NCBI GenBank assembly: GCA_934663595.1
Contig: CAKUKM010000002.1
Coordinates: forward strand, 62,001-126,000
Direction: 5' to 3'
DNA length: 64,000 nucleotides
DNA from: an uncultured Clostridia bacterium
GTDB lineage: Bacteria; Bacillota; Clostridia; Christensenellales; Aristaeellaceae
The notes beneath the pieces are model-generated. The model saw only the letters and a program-made list of their open reading frames with translations. It did not search any database and had not been told where the DNA came from. A program made the translations under genes and the position numbers. This document shows, piece after piece, positions 9,801 to 17,663 of the stretch (positions are counted from its first letter, which is position 1; every line of letters begins with the position of its first letter).

Positions 9801-10315
9801 TGGCGCGGCGCGGCGGCAGGAGCGCGGGCGTGTATTATTTCCCGCTGGAGGAGGGCATTCTGACCACGCAATCGCTCGATTCGGGCGAAATCGAGCGCGA
9901 ACGGCGCGCGGTTTTCCGCATGGAGGGCCTGATTCCGGAGAGCGAGGAGGTGCGCTGCGCGATGACCGATCGGCTCGGCGAGGTGTTCAAGGCGCGCGCG
10001 ACGGAGGACGGCAAGCTCTACAAAAACGTGCCCTCGGCCAGCGAGAGCGATTATCGCGCGATGACCGATTGCGCGCTGCGCCGGGCGGGCGAGCAGCTCA
10101 GGGACATTCGCCGCGGCGTTTGCGGCGCGTTTCCGGTTCGGTTCGAGGGCATCGACCCGTGCCGGTATTGCAATTACCGGTCGGTCTGCCTGTTCGACGA
10201 TCGGCTGGACGCGGCGCGCGTGCGCCGGCCCAAAGCGCTTTCGATTGAGGAAGCGATGCTGAAAATGAAGCTGGAGCAGGAATCCGGCGCGCAAACGGAG
10301 GAAAACGGAGAATGA
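6890..10315 (+). CDS. addB: ATP-dependent helicase/deoxyribonuclease subunit B (AddB/RexB)
   Basis: This 1141-residue protein is of AddB length. AddB pairs with AddA to resect double-strand breaks and recognise Chi. The iron-sulfur cysteines are all present: one in AACPFSYY (about residue 789) and three in CRYCNYRSVC (about 1091, 1094, 1100), with the CxxCxxxxxC spacing seen in Bacillus AddB. The nuclease core is GRIDRID, then VIDFKRGGKTF, then QLQLPVYL at about 905-960. The N-terminus opens YTGRSRLLS, as in AddB; the canonical helicase ATP-binding motif is degenerate. No addA follows: the next gene is a GtrA protein overlapping by ATGA. Any addA must lie outside the window. Confidence 0.9.
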   Translation: MLKVYTGRSRLLSRALVECVRCADDGTELIVVPKQLTLATEQLLLGELGLKGSFRIQVLSAERLCARIFESAGSPDGARIDDRGRVMLVRAAVRAAEERLTIYRGAQNRRGFPERAASQLERIRQANLSGETLRACAEELRGAAKLKLMDLSYILEEYESLIAGRYQDGEAEFLSAIARAQEAEFLSGCGVWFYGFDMMPPTLHGLIAAVAARSAQAGLFLALENDTGARDFDAFLPIQRAMEQVMAAARQCGCAVRRIETAESDEADERLIRSGDQLSVRAPKRRDALKTLERELFAFPAKRAQEATPAIQLTLLRNPQEECRFAAALARRLAIQKNWRWNDITILARDAAGYAPMLKNAFSEYGIPIFLSESRPAARHAAAEYLLTALKAIEKNYPAEEMLALMGTGMSPLNECESERFINYAMRYGLRGARFSHALRRGLEAEIAEMEPLRARLMAPLMELKGSLKAAKALDGQLRALVQFLESTGAYEKSRNRMNALADAGQREAAGEEAQVWNRIMGALDQMHALMGERRLSLRELRDTLNESLSASVIKPLPQSADAVYAQSAERACARETKALILIGMTDRAATGDDGLLTPPQKRALSEYAHAYLGPDDADLTRLRRFYLKSSFGMASDYVSVSCPLSGADGASQRPSAVFEMIRALYPGMKLRGGVTGEEGIEKMLRSSPRAAVALVASALAGEGEGVPMTKIDCAALAGLKKLADSADNCAALDIANANIYAARAGLERLSAALNRAQAADALSPEAARALYGAIRRQSVTRLERFAACPFSYYVEYGLRPERIEPYELSAKDEGTFFHAAIHEFLLRSMGDLNALDAPAAEARMDAVTETLLQRMGESGPLGDSAVSLAETRRLKATMRVSAVALAEHMRGSRFHAAALEQSFGPEDGARAIRLDGGCVLEGRIDRIDEWDEADKYLRVIDFKRGGKTFKLATVYYGLQLQLPVYLASALARRGGRSAGVYYFPLEEGILTTQSLDSGEIERERRAVFRMEGLIPESEEVRCAMTDRLGEVFKARATEDGKLYKNVPSASESDYRAMTDCALRRAGEQLRDIRRGVCGAFPVRFEGIDPCRYCNYRSVCLFDDRLDAARVRRPKALSIEEAMLKMKLEQESGAQTEENGE

Positions 10316-10713
10316 AGGAACCAAAATCGCTGCTGCGAATGCTCAAATTTGCGCTCTTTTCCGCGTCGGCGGGACTGATTCAGGTCGCGGTGTTCACGGC
10401 GCTGAATGAAGGGCTGAAATGGTCGTATTGGGCGGCGTATCTGCCCGCGCTGGTGCTGAGCGTCGTATGGAATTTTACGTTCAATCGCAAATACACGTTC
10501 CGCAGCGATGCGAACGTCGCGCGCGCAATGGCGCTGGTGTTTTTGTATTATCTGGCGTTTACGCCGCTGTCCACCTGGGCGGGCAACGCGCTCGCGGGCG
10601 CGGGCTGGAATGAATATGCGGTGCTGGCGCTCACCATGGCCGCCAATTTCATTACGGAATACCTGTTCCAGAGATGCGTGGTCTATAAGGGAAAAATCGA
10701 TACGGCGAAATGA
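10312..10713 (+). CDS. GtrA family membrane protein
   Basis: 133 residues with four predicted transmembrane helices and the GtrA hallmark pair: WNFTFNRKYTF after helix 2 and a C-terminal EYLFQRCVVYKGK tail. GtrA-family proteins are thought to flip polyprenyl-linked sugars for teichoic acid or surface glycan modification. The ATG overlaps the addB stop codon by 4 bp (ATGA) with CGGAGA upstream. No glycosyltransferase is next to it, so the link with addB is probably positional. A terminator follows. Confidence 0.85.
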   Translation: MKEPKSLLRMLKFALFSASAGLIQVAVFTALNEGLKWSYWAAYLPALVLSVVWNFTFNRKYTFRSDANVARAMALVFLYYLAFTPLSTWAGNALAGAGWNEYAVLALTMAANFITEYLFQRCVVYKGKIDTAK

Positions 10714-10717
10714 ATAA

Positions 10718-10748
10718 AGCCTCCGCATGAACGCTGCGGAGGCTTTTG
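10718..10748. terminator. Convergent intrinsic terminator
   Basis: AGCCTCCGCA (10718-10727) pairs with TGCGGAGGCT (10735-10744) and is followed by TTTT. It serves the GtrA operon on the plus strand and the M20 peptidase operon ending at 10750 on the minus strand. Confidence 0.85.
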
Positions 10749-10749
10749 C

Positions 10750-11877
10750 TCATTTGCTCATATTCCGAATCAGGCGCTTCATCAGGCGATAGCGCTTTTC
10801 AACGGATTCGGTTTTCAGATATTCGTTTACCGTGTGCAGCGCCGCGCCGCAGGGGCCGCAGCCGTCGAGCGTCGCTACGCCGTAATGCGCGATGAAATTG
10901 CCGTCCGAGCCGCCGCCGGTGGTCAGATGCGCAATCGGCAGGTCCTCTTCCCTGCCCGCGATTTCGAGATTTTCCAGCAGCTTTGCGGTCGCGGGATGAA
11001 TCGCCATCGCTGGGCGCAGCGAAACCTGTTCGATCTCGATCGACGTGCGAGGGTCGAACGGATTCGCCTTCATCTTTTCAAACAGCGCGGGCAGCTTCTG
11101 CATCGCCTCGGCGGCCAGACAGCGATAGCTTACCGTGCACTCGCAGTAGTCCGGCACCTGTCCCTTGTCGCCGCCGCCGCTGATTCTGCCGATGTTCAGG
11201 CTCGTTCCGCCGGCATAGTCGTTCAGCGCCTGCATTTCGGGAATCCATTTTGCGAGTTCGACGATCGCGCTCGCGCCGTCCTCGGGGTTTACGCCCGAAT
11301 GCGCTGCAATTCCGTGAACGCGCACCAGATAATTCGCGCCGCTCTTGCGCTGGCTGACGAATTCGTCGTTCGCGCGGCCGGGCTCGAAGATGAAGCAGGT
11401 CTTCGAGCGCTGCGCCAGTTCCTCGAAATAGGGGCGCGAATACTTCGAGCCGCGCTCTTCATCGCTGTTCATCGCGATTGCGAAATGGAAATTCACGCCC
11501 TCGGCGAGCAGATCGCGCACCAGATAGTAAATCAGCAGCGCGCCGCCCTTGCAATCGATACAGCCGGGGCCATGGCCGATCCCGTTTTCATCCACCGTAA
11601 ACGGCCGCGCCGCGCCCTCGCCCACGGGGAAGACCGTGTCCATGTGCGCGACCATCAGAAAATCGATCGTCTGATCGGGAGAACCGTTTTCAACCAGCAG
11701 GAACGGCGCGAAATCGTTGTTTTCGTAATGCCGGCGCTCGGTATTCAGGCCCAGCGCGCGATAGCGGGATTCGAAGAAATCCGCCATCGCCTCGGTTCCG
11801 GCGGCGTTAAAGTGGCCGGAATCGATGGCGCAGAGGTTTTTTAAATCGTTTAAGTATTCATTCAGCGAAAAGTTCAC
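10750..11877 (-). CDS. M20 family metallopeptidase, carboxypeptidase G2-like
   Basis: 375 residues with the complete di-zinc site of the M20 family: HMD (H78, D80), the bridging Asp in GPGCIDCKGG (D108), catalytic DEE (139-141), E165 in FEPGR, and a C-terminal HTVNEY histidine. A lid or dimerisation domain follows HGIAAHSGVNPEDG. The closest pattern is glutamate carboxypeptidase / CPG2-type, which removes an acyl or amino acid group. The start is GTG at 11877, 7 bp after AAGGAGG, and overlaps the upstream TGA (GTGA). It is the last gene of the minus-strand arm of the DeoR-flanked cluster, so it may deacylate an amide-linked intermediate (inference). Confidence 0.88.
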   Translation of the reverse strand: MNFSLNEYLNDLKNLCAIDSGHFNAAGTEAMADFFESRYRALGLNTERRHYENNDFAPFLLVENGSPDQTIDFLMVAHMDTVFPVGEGAARPFTVDENGIGHGPGCIDCKGGALLIYYLVRDLLAEGVNFHFAIAMNSDEERGSKYSRPYFEELAQRSKTCFIFEPGRANDEFVSQRKSGANYLVRVHGIAAHSGVNPEDGASAIVELAKWIPEMQALNDYAGGTSLNIGRISGGGDKGQVPDYCECTVSYRCLAAEAMQKLPALFEKMKANPFDPRTSIEIEQVSLRPAMAIHPATAKLLENLEIAGREEDLPIAHLTTGGGSDGNFIAHYGVATLDGCGPCGAALHTVNEYLKTESVEKRYRLMKRLIRNMSK

Positions 11878-13712
11878 AGGGACGCCTCCTTCATATTCCA
11901 GCGCGCGATGAACGCTTCGATCTCGTCGCTTCCATCCAGAACGCCGATTTCAACGCTCGTTTCGATCGATTCATACGCCTTGAGAATCGCGATTTTGCCC
12001 TGCTCGGTCGCGGTATTGCGGTCGAGCGACCAGGTATTGCACGGCTCGAGCGCCAGCACGTAATCGTGCGATTTCATCATCTTCCATTCCAGGAAGCGCG
12101 GCAGATGCTCCGTATCGAACAGCACATAGCCCGCGAGATTCAGCTCGGGATTGTACAGCATCGCGGCGGCGCGCTTTGTCTTCGCGTGCGCGAGATACAG
12201 TTCCTCGCCGCGGCCGTCGATGGGATTCAGCATGTGCGCCGGATCGGTCGAAAGCGCGTTCAGCGGCTGGTGTTCCGCCTCGCTGGTCAGCACGCGGCAG
12301 CCTTCGGCGAGCAGAGGTGCACCAAAATTGCAGTGATAGAGCAGCATGAACGGCTCGTCCTTCGCGTCGAGGTTCGAAATCGTGTCGCGAATGCGCACGC
12401 ATTTGGCGTTCAGCGAGGTCTGAATGCGCCGCGAGAGCGAGAGGTGCGCGCCGTAGAGCCGGGTCTGCTGCATCTCGCCCGAGGCCTCCAGAAGGTAATC
12501 GTCGTTTTCCCAGCGCGCGGAATAGCCGAATCGCTCGGCGGGAACGGCGGAAATGCGGCCGTGCGTCGGGTAAATCGCGCCGGATTCGCAATGGCCGCCC
12601 ACGTTGTCCAGACCGCAGGTCGACAGCATGCCGCCCGACCACTGCTGCGCGAATTCGCCCTTCAGCGCGGTGTAGCTCATCGGCGAGCGCATGCCGTTGC
12701 GGCTGAGGAACGAAATATTGATTCCCTTATACGAAAAATCGTAAATGTCCATGCAGCGATCGGGGGACACGGTAAAGCGCAGCCCCGCGGCATTGTGGAA
12801 TTCGGCGACCGTTACGCCGCGGCCGGGGCCCTCCGCGAGCTGGGCAAGGCGAATGCCGGCGAGCTGATCCATGTTCCCGACTTTGCGGAGCGCTTCAATG
12901 CGCGGATCGACGATCGGATCGTTCTGGAGCATCAGCGCGAAGCGCTCGAGCTGATGATCGATGAATTCCGTCCAGATTGCGGGATCGACATAGGGATTCA
13001 CGCCCGCCGGCGCGGATTCGTGCCGCTCGATCACGGAAAGCTGCGCGGGATGATTGCCCAGCGCCACGTCCACATACTCGCGGCGCATTTTCAGCATGGA
13101 ATTGTAGTAATCGTCGCGCACGGACGGATCGAGATGATAGCGGCGAATGAATTTGGATTCGAGCGTGTTTCTGCCGATGCCGCCGTGCATTCCGCAGCGG
13201 ACGGGCTTTCCGTCCGCGGTGGAATTAAAGAAAATGCCGAGCGTGCCGGGCGTATGGCCGGGCGCTTCCAGAAAGGTAAACGTCGTGTTCCCGAGGGTGA
13301 GCGTGTCGCCGTCGGAGACGGGATCGGTGATTTCGAAGTTGATCGAAGCCATGTTCTGGAAATAATCGCAGAGGCTTAAATCCTTCCGCTCGTTCATCAG
13401 CGGGAGATCGCGCCGGCCCAGAATCGTGCGGCAGCCGTATTCGCGCGACATATAGGCGCTTCCGCCGATATGATCGATATGGAAATGCGAATGGATGATG
13501 TATTTGATATCCTTCGGATCAAAGCCCGCCGCGCGGATGGAATCCAGCAGCAGATGCAGCACGCGCGGCCAGCCGGTATCGATCAGAACCAGCCCGTCGC
13601 CGGTATCGATCAGATGATTGCCGACCTGCTTCGAGCCGACGTACCAGACGTTATCGGTAATTTTGAACGGCGAAACCTCATATTCCCACGGGGCTTCCAT
13701 GATGTGTGCCAT
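11874..13712 (-). CDS. MBL-fold hydrolase fused to a DUF4432 (aldose-epimerase-like) domain
   Basis: 612 residues from ATG 13712 (AAAGGAG 8 bp upstream); a longer frame to 13757 lacks a good start. Residues 1 to about 285 are a metallo-beta-lactamase-fold hydrolase with HFHIDH (76-81) and APGHTPG plus further metal ligands. From about 290 the protein continues as a DUF4432 beta-sandwich (GLRFTVSPDRCMDIYDFSYKG near 312, GGHCESG, EPCNTW near the end), a family related to galactose mutarotases. MBL proteins of this type hydrolyse lactones or esters; DUF4432 proteins bind sugars. I infer a bifunctional sugar-lactone or epimerase enzyme. It is fourth in the operon, 52 bp after yjbQ. Confidence 0.85.
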   Translation of the reverse strand: MAHIMEAPWEYEVSPFKITDNVWYVGSKQVGNHLIDTGDGLVLIDTGWPRVLHLLLDSIRAAGFDPKDIKYIIHSHFHIDHIGGSAYMSREYGCRTILGRRDLPLMNERKDLSLCDYFQNMASINFEITDPVSDGDTLTLGNTTFTFLEAPGHTPGTLGIFFNSTADGKPVRCGMHGGIGRNTLESKFIRRYHLDPSVRDDYYNSMLKMRREYVDVALGNHPAQLSVIERHESAPAGVNPYVDPAIWTEFIDHQLERFALMLQNDPIVDPRIEALRKVGNMDQLAGIRLAQLAEGPGRGVTVAEFHNAAGLRFTVSPDRCMDIYDFSYKGINISFLSRNGMRSPMSYTALKGEFAQQWSGGMLSTCGLDNVGGHCESGAIYPTHGRISAVPAERFGYSARWENDDYLLEASGEMQQTRLYGAHLSLSRRIQTSLNAKCVRIRDTISNLDAKDEPFMLLYHCNFGAPLLAEGCRVLTSEAEHQPLNALSTDPAHMLNPIDGRGEELYLAHAKTKRAAAMLYNPELNLAGYVLFDTEHLPRFLEWKMMKSHDYVLALEPCNTWSLDRNTATEQGKIAILKAYESIETSVEIGVLDGSDEIEAFIARWNMKEASL

Positions 13713-13764
13713 AGTATTCTCCTTTATAAATGGGGACGGATATGCTCCGCCCCCCATTTGCCGT

Positions 13765-14259
13765 TTATTCGCCCATGATGATCACGTCTACGGTGCGCTG
13801 GCGGGCGCGGGTCTTGTCGAAATCGATGAAATAGATAAATCCGAATTCGCCCAGATCCATTTCGCCGTCGTAGACCGCGATTACCTCGCTGCGCCCAACG
13901 AGCGCGGAGCGCAGATGCGCGTCGGTATTGTGGCAGCCGCGCGCGTCCTCGTCGTGCTCCTCGGCAAACTTCAGCGCCTTCGGGCCCGGATGGAGATACA
14001 TGCCCTCCTTGCGCTGGGTGGGCAGAATCTGTTCAAACATTTCCACGAAGTCCTGCTGCAGCGTCTCCAGACCCGTCATCGACATGTCGAACGCCGCTTC
14101 CTGCGTAATTACGCAGCAGGTCGTGTGGTGCGAATACACCGTGACCGTGCCGTTCTGAATGCCGGATTCCTTCAAAAGCTCCTTGACCTGCGCGGTCACA
14201 TTGTGGAAGGTCACAATGCCGTTGTTCGACATGACCTTGAATTTCTTTGCGTATACCAT
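13765..14259 (-). CDS. YjbQ family (UPF0047) protein, copy 1
   Basis: 164 residues matching the YjbQ / secondary thiamine-phosphate synthase family: YSHHTTCCVITQE, then the HPGP loop, NTDAHLRSALVGRSE, and a closing beta hairpin. Where most members end the core with a LGTWQ-type motif, this one reads LGEFGFIYFIDFD, which the second copy in the cluster (20169-20801) shares. The pair therefore looks like a divergent subfamily. Some weak thiamine-phosphate synthase activity has been described for E. coli YjbQ, but its real role is unsettled. Position inside a sugar cluster suggests an acyclic or phosphorylated sugar substrate. AAAGGAGG lies 7 bp before the ATG; the gap to the TPI-like gene is 13 bp. 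Confidence 0.85.
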   Translation of the reverse strand: MVYAKKFKVMSNNGIVTFHNVTAQVKELLKESGIQNGTVTVYSHHTTCCVITQEAAFDMSMTGLETLQQDFVEMFEQILPTQRKEGMYLHPGPKALKFAEEHDEDARGCHNTDAHLRSALVGRSEVIAVYDGEMDLGEFGFIYFIDFDKTRARQRTVDVIIMGE

Positions 14260-14272
14260 GGATGCGCCTCCT

Positions 14273-14983
14273 TTAGTCCAATCCGTTTGCCTTGCGGTCG
14301 TCGATCGCCTTGCGAACCGCCGCGATCATGTCCTCCGCCATCTTGTAGGGATCGGCGGCCTTGAAGATGCCGGACGCCGCGCCGGTCGCCTCGCAGCCGG
14401 CATAGATGAAATCGTAAACCTCCTTCGGGCTGGATACGCCCGCCGCCTGCTCGACGATGATGTCCTCGTAAATGTCCTTTACGGCGCGGATGTTGGTCTG
14501 AACGTAGTCCGCGCTGGAAACGCCGCCGCCGCCGCCGATCAGCTCGTTCGGCTCGGGATTGATGATGTCCGGGTGCAGCTCGGCCAGCGCCTTCGTTTCG
14601 GCAATGGAATCCGCGCAGCCGAACACCAGCAGATCCAGCTCGCGCGCGCGGTCGATCGTCGCCTTCATCTGCGGCAGCGTCATCGGCTTTTCGCAATGGT
14701 TGATCACCACGCCGATCGCGCCGGTGGCCTTGATCGCCTCGGGCAGCACGTCCGCCATGCCGCGGCCGGGGCGCAGCGTGTCCATATACGGCGCGAATAC
14801 ATAAAGATGCTTCGTCTGCTCGCATACGCGGCGCAGCTCCGTGTAGGGAACGATCATCGCCACGTCCACGCCGTATTTCTCGGCGCACGCGTCCGCATGC
14901 AGCGCCATTTTCAATACGTCGTCGCCATAGACGTAGTTCTTTACGCCGATTTCAAAATAGGGGGTGCGAATTTTCGGTTTCAT
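14273..14983 (-). CDS. Triose-phosphate isomerase family protein
   Basis: 236 residues, like the shorter archaeal-type or accessory TPIs rather than the 250-residue glycolytic enzyme. Catalytic positions can be placed: Lys15 in GVKNYVYG, His in GVVINHCEKP (about 97), Glu in INPEPNELIGGGG (about 144), then VSSPKEVYDF and a phosphate loop. TPI paralogues in catabolic clusters often isomerise tetrose phosphates such as erythrulose phosphate, so a C4 substrate is possible here (inference). AAGGAG lies 11 bp upstream. It follows the DeoR gene by 18 bp and precedes yjbQ by 13 bp. Confidence 0.85.
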   Translation of the reverse strand: MKPKIRTPYFEIGVKNYVYGDDVLKMALHADACAEKYGVDVAMIVPYTELRRVCEQTKHLYVFAPYMDTLRPGRGMADVLPEAIKATGAIGVVINHCEKPMTLPQMKATIDRARELDLLVFGCADSIAETKALAELHPDIINPEPNELIGGGGGVSSADYVQTNIRAVKDIYEDIIVEQAAGVSSPKEVYDFIYAGCEATGAASGIFKAADPYKMAEDMIAAVRKAIDDRKANGLD

Positions 14984-15001
14984 GCTGAATCTGCTCCTTC
15001 T

Positions 15002-15805
15002 TTATAATACGTTGATCTCAACGCCCTGTTCGCGAATGGCCTCGAGGTGCTCCGGGTCGGCGGTTTTGTCGGTAATCAGCGCGTCGATTTTCGATAAATC
15101 GCAAATCGTGCAGAAGCCCTCCTTGCCGACCTTGCTGCCGTCCGCCAGGATGATGCGCCGCCGCGCGCGCTGAATCATGCTCTCCGCGATCGCCGATTCC
15201 TCGGGGTGAATGGTCATAACGCCGCGCGCGTCGATGCCGTCGATCGACAGGATTGCCTTTGCAGCCTGATACTGGCTCAGCTGATTGAGCGCCTCGGTGC
15301 CGCACGTGAACGAGAAATACGAATTGATCTGTCCGCCCACGAGAATGACCGTGTACGTCGGCGCGGCGCCCAGCTCCGTCGCGACCGAGATCGAATTCGT
15401 GACCACGATCAGGTTTTTGCGCGTCTTCTTTAAATGCAGTGCCGCGAAATAGGTCGTGCTGCCGCCGTTGATAAACAGCGTGTCGCCGTCCTGAATTTCG
15501 TCCGCCGCCGCGACGGCGATCGCGCGCTTGCCGTCCGTGTTCAGCCGCTTGCGGCGCATGAATTCGCGGTTGTAAAGGCTCATCGTGGTCGGCACGGCGC
15601 CGCCCGACACGCGCTCAACCAGCCCGTCCTGCTCCATTGCGTCCAGATCCGAGCGGATCGTGACCGTGGTGGTATTCAAAAGCTCCGCCAGCTGCGCCAC
15701 GCGCACCTGCCCGTCGCGCTCCAGAAGATCGATGATTTTCTCGCGCCGCGCGTCGATTCTCAATGCGTGCGTTTCGCTTTCGGAAGCCTTGGTTTGCCTG
15801 GACAT
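15002..15805 (-). CDS. DeoR family transcriptional regulator
   Basis: 267 residues. The N-terminal winged helix is typical of DeoR proteins (RREKIIDLLERDGQVRVAQL, then TTTVTIRSDLDAMEQDGLVERVSGGA). The C-terminal DeoRC sugar-phosphate sensor contains DTLFINGGSTT, VVTNS and DGSKVGKEGF. Members repress sugar operons and release DNA on binding a phosphorylated sugar. GGAGG lies 8 bp before the ATG. It heads the minus-strand arm and faces the FGGY-kinase arm across a 358-bp gap, so it probably controls both arms and itself. Confidence 0.92.
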   Translation of the reverse strand: MSRQTKASESETHALRIDARREKIIDLLERDGQVRVAQLAELLNTTTVTIRSDLDAMEQDGLVERVSGGAVPTTMSLYNREFMRRKRLNTDGKRAIAVAAADEIQDGDTLFINGGSTTYFAALHLKKTRKNLIVVTNSISVATELGAAPTYTVILVGGQINSYFSFTCGTEALNQLSQYQAAKAILSIDGIDARGVMTIHPEESAIAESMIQRARRRIILADGSKVGKEGFCTICDLSKIDALITDKTADPEHLEAIREQGVEINVL

Positions 15806-15841
15806 GCCGTTTCCTCCTTCGTTTTACGGGTGACTGATTCT

Positions 15842-15870
15842 ATTATAGCATACTTCTTCCGAAATGAAAA
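15842..15870 (-). promoter_or_regulatory. Promoter of the DeoR arm
   Basis: On the minus strand TATAAT (complement of 15842-15847) follows TTTTCA (15865-15870) by 17 bp. It lies about 40 bp before the DeoR ATG in an A/T-rich tract. The -35 box is a weak match. Confidence 0.55.
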
Positions 15871-15924
15871 GAAATAAAAAAGCAAATAAGAAAAAATAAA
15901 AGCAAAGCGAATGACAAATATTCC

Positions 15925-15954
15925 TTGACAAGCGTTCTGAATCCATGATACAAT
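15925..15954 (+). promoter_or_regulatory. Promoter of the FGGY-kinase arm
   Basis: A perfect TTGACA (15925-15930), an 18-bp spacer and TACAAT (15949-15954) preceded by TG make an extended -10. Transcription would start near 15961, leaving a leader of about 200 nt before the kinase. Confidence 0.75.
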
Positions 15955-16163
15955 ACAGGCGAATTGGAGCGGCCAAAAGGGTGCGCATGCTCGGTTCGCA
16001 GCCGAAAAGAGCGCCATTGCGGCCTGAATTTGAGGAAAAGAAAAAAGCAATCCATTCGAAAGTAAAACGGGAGCCTGCCCGCTGAGGGTGAGAATGCGGC
16101 GGGGTTGGGGGAAACCAACCTCGCCGTCTTTGGCGGAGGGAGAACGGAAAAGAGGATTTGCCC
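15955..16163 (+). other. Long structured 5' leader of the kinase arm, no gene
   Basis: About 200 bases with no convincing reading frame. It holds several possible hairpins: CGGTT/GCCG near 15990, GGTTGG/CCAACC at about 16103-16121, and the motif CCTCGCC..TTTGGCGGAGG at about 16121-16141. A similar motif lies in the pilus leader at 21697-21724. I recognise no known riboswitch class. It could be regulatory RNA, an operator region for the DeoR protein, or a dispersed repeat. Confidence 0.4.
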
Positions 16164-17660
16164 ATGAACAAGAACTACCTGCTGGGAATCGACGTCGGCA
16201 CGACGGGCGCGAAGGCGCTGCTGTTTTCCGATCGGGGCGAGAGAATCGCGTCGGCCTATCGCGGATATCCGCTGATTGCGCCCGGAATTGGCATGTGCGA
16301 GCAGCGCGCGACGGACTGGACGGACGCGGTGGTCGAAATCGTGCGCGAGGTTTGCGCAAATCCTGAACACGCCCAAAACGTGCGCGGCATTTCGCTGTCC
16401 ACGCAGGGCGGAACGATCGTTCCGGTGGACGAAAATTTTCAGCCGCTGGCGAACGCGATCATCTGGAGCGACGCGCGCTGCGCGGGCGACAAGGGGAAAT
16501 TCAACGAATCCCTCGGCGAGGGCTATGTCTATCGAACCTGCGGCTGGCATTTGAATCGCGGCCTTCCAGCGATGCAGCTGAAGCGCATGCGCGCGGAACA
16601 GCCCGAGATTTTTGCGCGCGCGCGGTATTTTCTGTCGGTTCCGGATTTTGTTTCGGCGTTCCTGACCGGAAGACCTGCGGTCGACCTGTCCAACGCGGGC
16701 ATCAACCACCTGTGCGCGATTCGAAACGGCAAATACGATTCCCGAATTCTGGAATTCATCGGCGTGCGCGAGGATCAGCTGGCGGAGCTGATTCCGTCCT
16801 GCCATCCGATCGGCGCGCTCACGAAGGAAGCGGCGGAAAAGCTGGGGCTGAATGAGAATGTGGTCGTTTCCTCCGGCGCGCACGATCAGTATGCGGTCGC
16901 GCTCGGCGCGGGCATTTGCGCCTCCGGCGACGCGGTGATCGGAACGGGCACGGCGTGGGTCGTGACCGCGCTCAGAGACGAGCCGGACTTCGAATCGGGC
17001 TTTGCGCAGTCGATCTCGGCCACGGACGGCAAATGGGGCACGATGCTGTCGATCTCGACCGGCGGCGTGTGTCTGGACTGGCTGCGAAAGCAGGTTCTGA
17101 ACGCAAAGGACGGAACGGAGCTTGATTACGAAACGCTGAACGCGCTGGTTGCCGAAAGGGACGAGCCGGGCGCGCGGGGGCTGAAGTTCTATCCCTATTT
17201 CAACGGCGCGGGCGCGCCGGAATCGGACAACGCCTGCAAGGGCACGCTGCTCGGGCTGGATCTTTCGCACGACAAAGGCCATATCGCGCGCGCGGTGATG
17301 GAGGGCGTGGCCTGCCAGATCGTGTGGGCGCTGCGCGCAATGGAGAAGCGCCAGCCGATGAAGCGGCTGTTTCTGGCCGGCGGCGCGACAAAGAGCGAGG
17401 TATGGACGAACATGATCGCCGAAATCGCCGGGCGGGAAATTCACGTTTCCGAAATTGCCGATCTCGCGTGCGCGGGTGCGGCGATGATGGCGGGCGTGGG
17501 CTGCGGGCTGTTTGAAAATACCGAGGCGGCGGCGAAGGCGATTGCGCCGGGCGGCCGCGTGGTAACGCCCGATCCCGAGCGCGCGGAGCAATACAGAAAG
17601 GTATTTGACGAATATCAGCGCGGAGCGCGGGCTCTGCGGGAGCTGTATAAGGAGGTTTGA
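16164..17660 (+). CDS. FGGY family carbohydrate kinase, xylulokinase-like
   Basis: 498 residues from ATG 16164, with AGAGGA upstream; a TTG two codons earlier has worse spacing. The N-terminal ATPase lobe has GIDVGTTGAKALLF, the sugar lobe has STQGGTIVPVD and WSDARC, and the C-terminal lobe has GTGTAWVV and LAGGATKSEVW. These are the features of xylulokinase-type FGGY kinases, which phosphorylate ketoses. The usual xylulokinase STQ / DxR substrate residues are partly retained, but the true sugar is not clear. It is first gene of the plus arm, 3 bp before the amidohydrolase. Confidence 0.92.
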   Translation: MNKNYLLGIDVGTTGAKALLFSDRGERIASAYRGYPLIAPGIGMCEQRATDWTDAVVEIVREVCANPEHAQNVRGISLSTQGGTIVPVDENFQPLANAIIWSDARCAGDKGKFNESLGEGYVYRTCGWHLNRGLPAMQLKRMRAEQPEIFARARYFLSVPDFVSAFLTGRPAVDLSNAGINHLCAIRNGKYDSRILEFIGVREDQLAELIPSCHPIGALTKEAAEKLGLNENVVVSSGAHDQYAVALGAGICASGDAVIGTGTAWVVTALRDEPDFESGFAQSISATDGKWGTMLSISTGGVCLDWLRKQVLNAKDGTELDYETLNALVAERDEPGARGLKFYPYFNGAGAPESDNACKGTLLGLDLSHDKGHIARAVMEGVACQIVWALRAMEKRQPMKRLFLAGGATKSEVWTNMIAEIAGREIHVSEIADLACAGAAMMAGVGCGLFENTEAAAKAIAPGGRVVTPDPERAEQYRKVFDEYQRGARALRELYKEV

Positions 17661-17663
17661 TTT

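Noticed and set aside
13713..13757. Extended N-terminus of the MBL-DUF4432 protein
   Set aside because: The extra 15 residues would cover the ribosome site AAAGGAG that perfectly serves ATG 13712.
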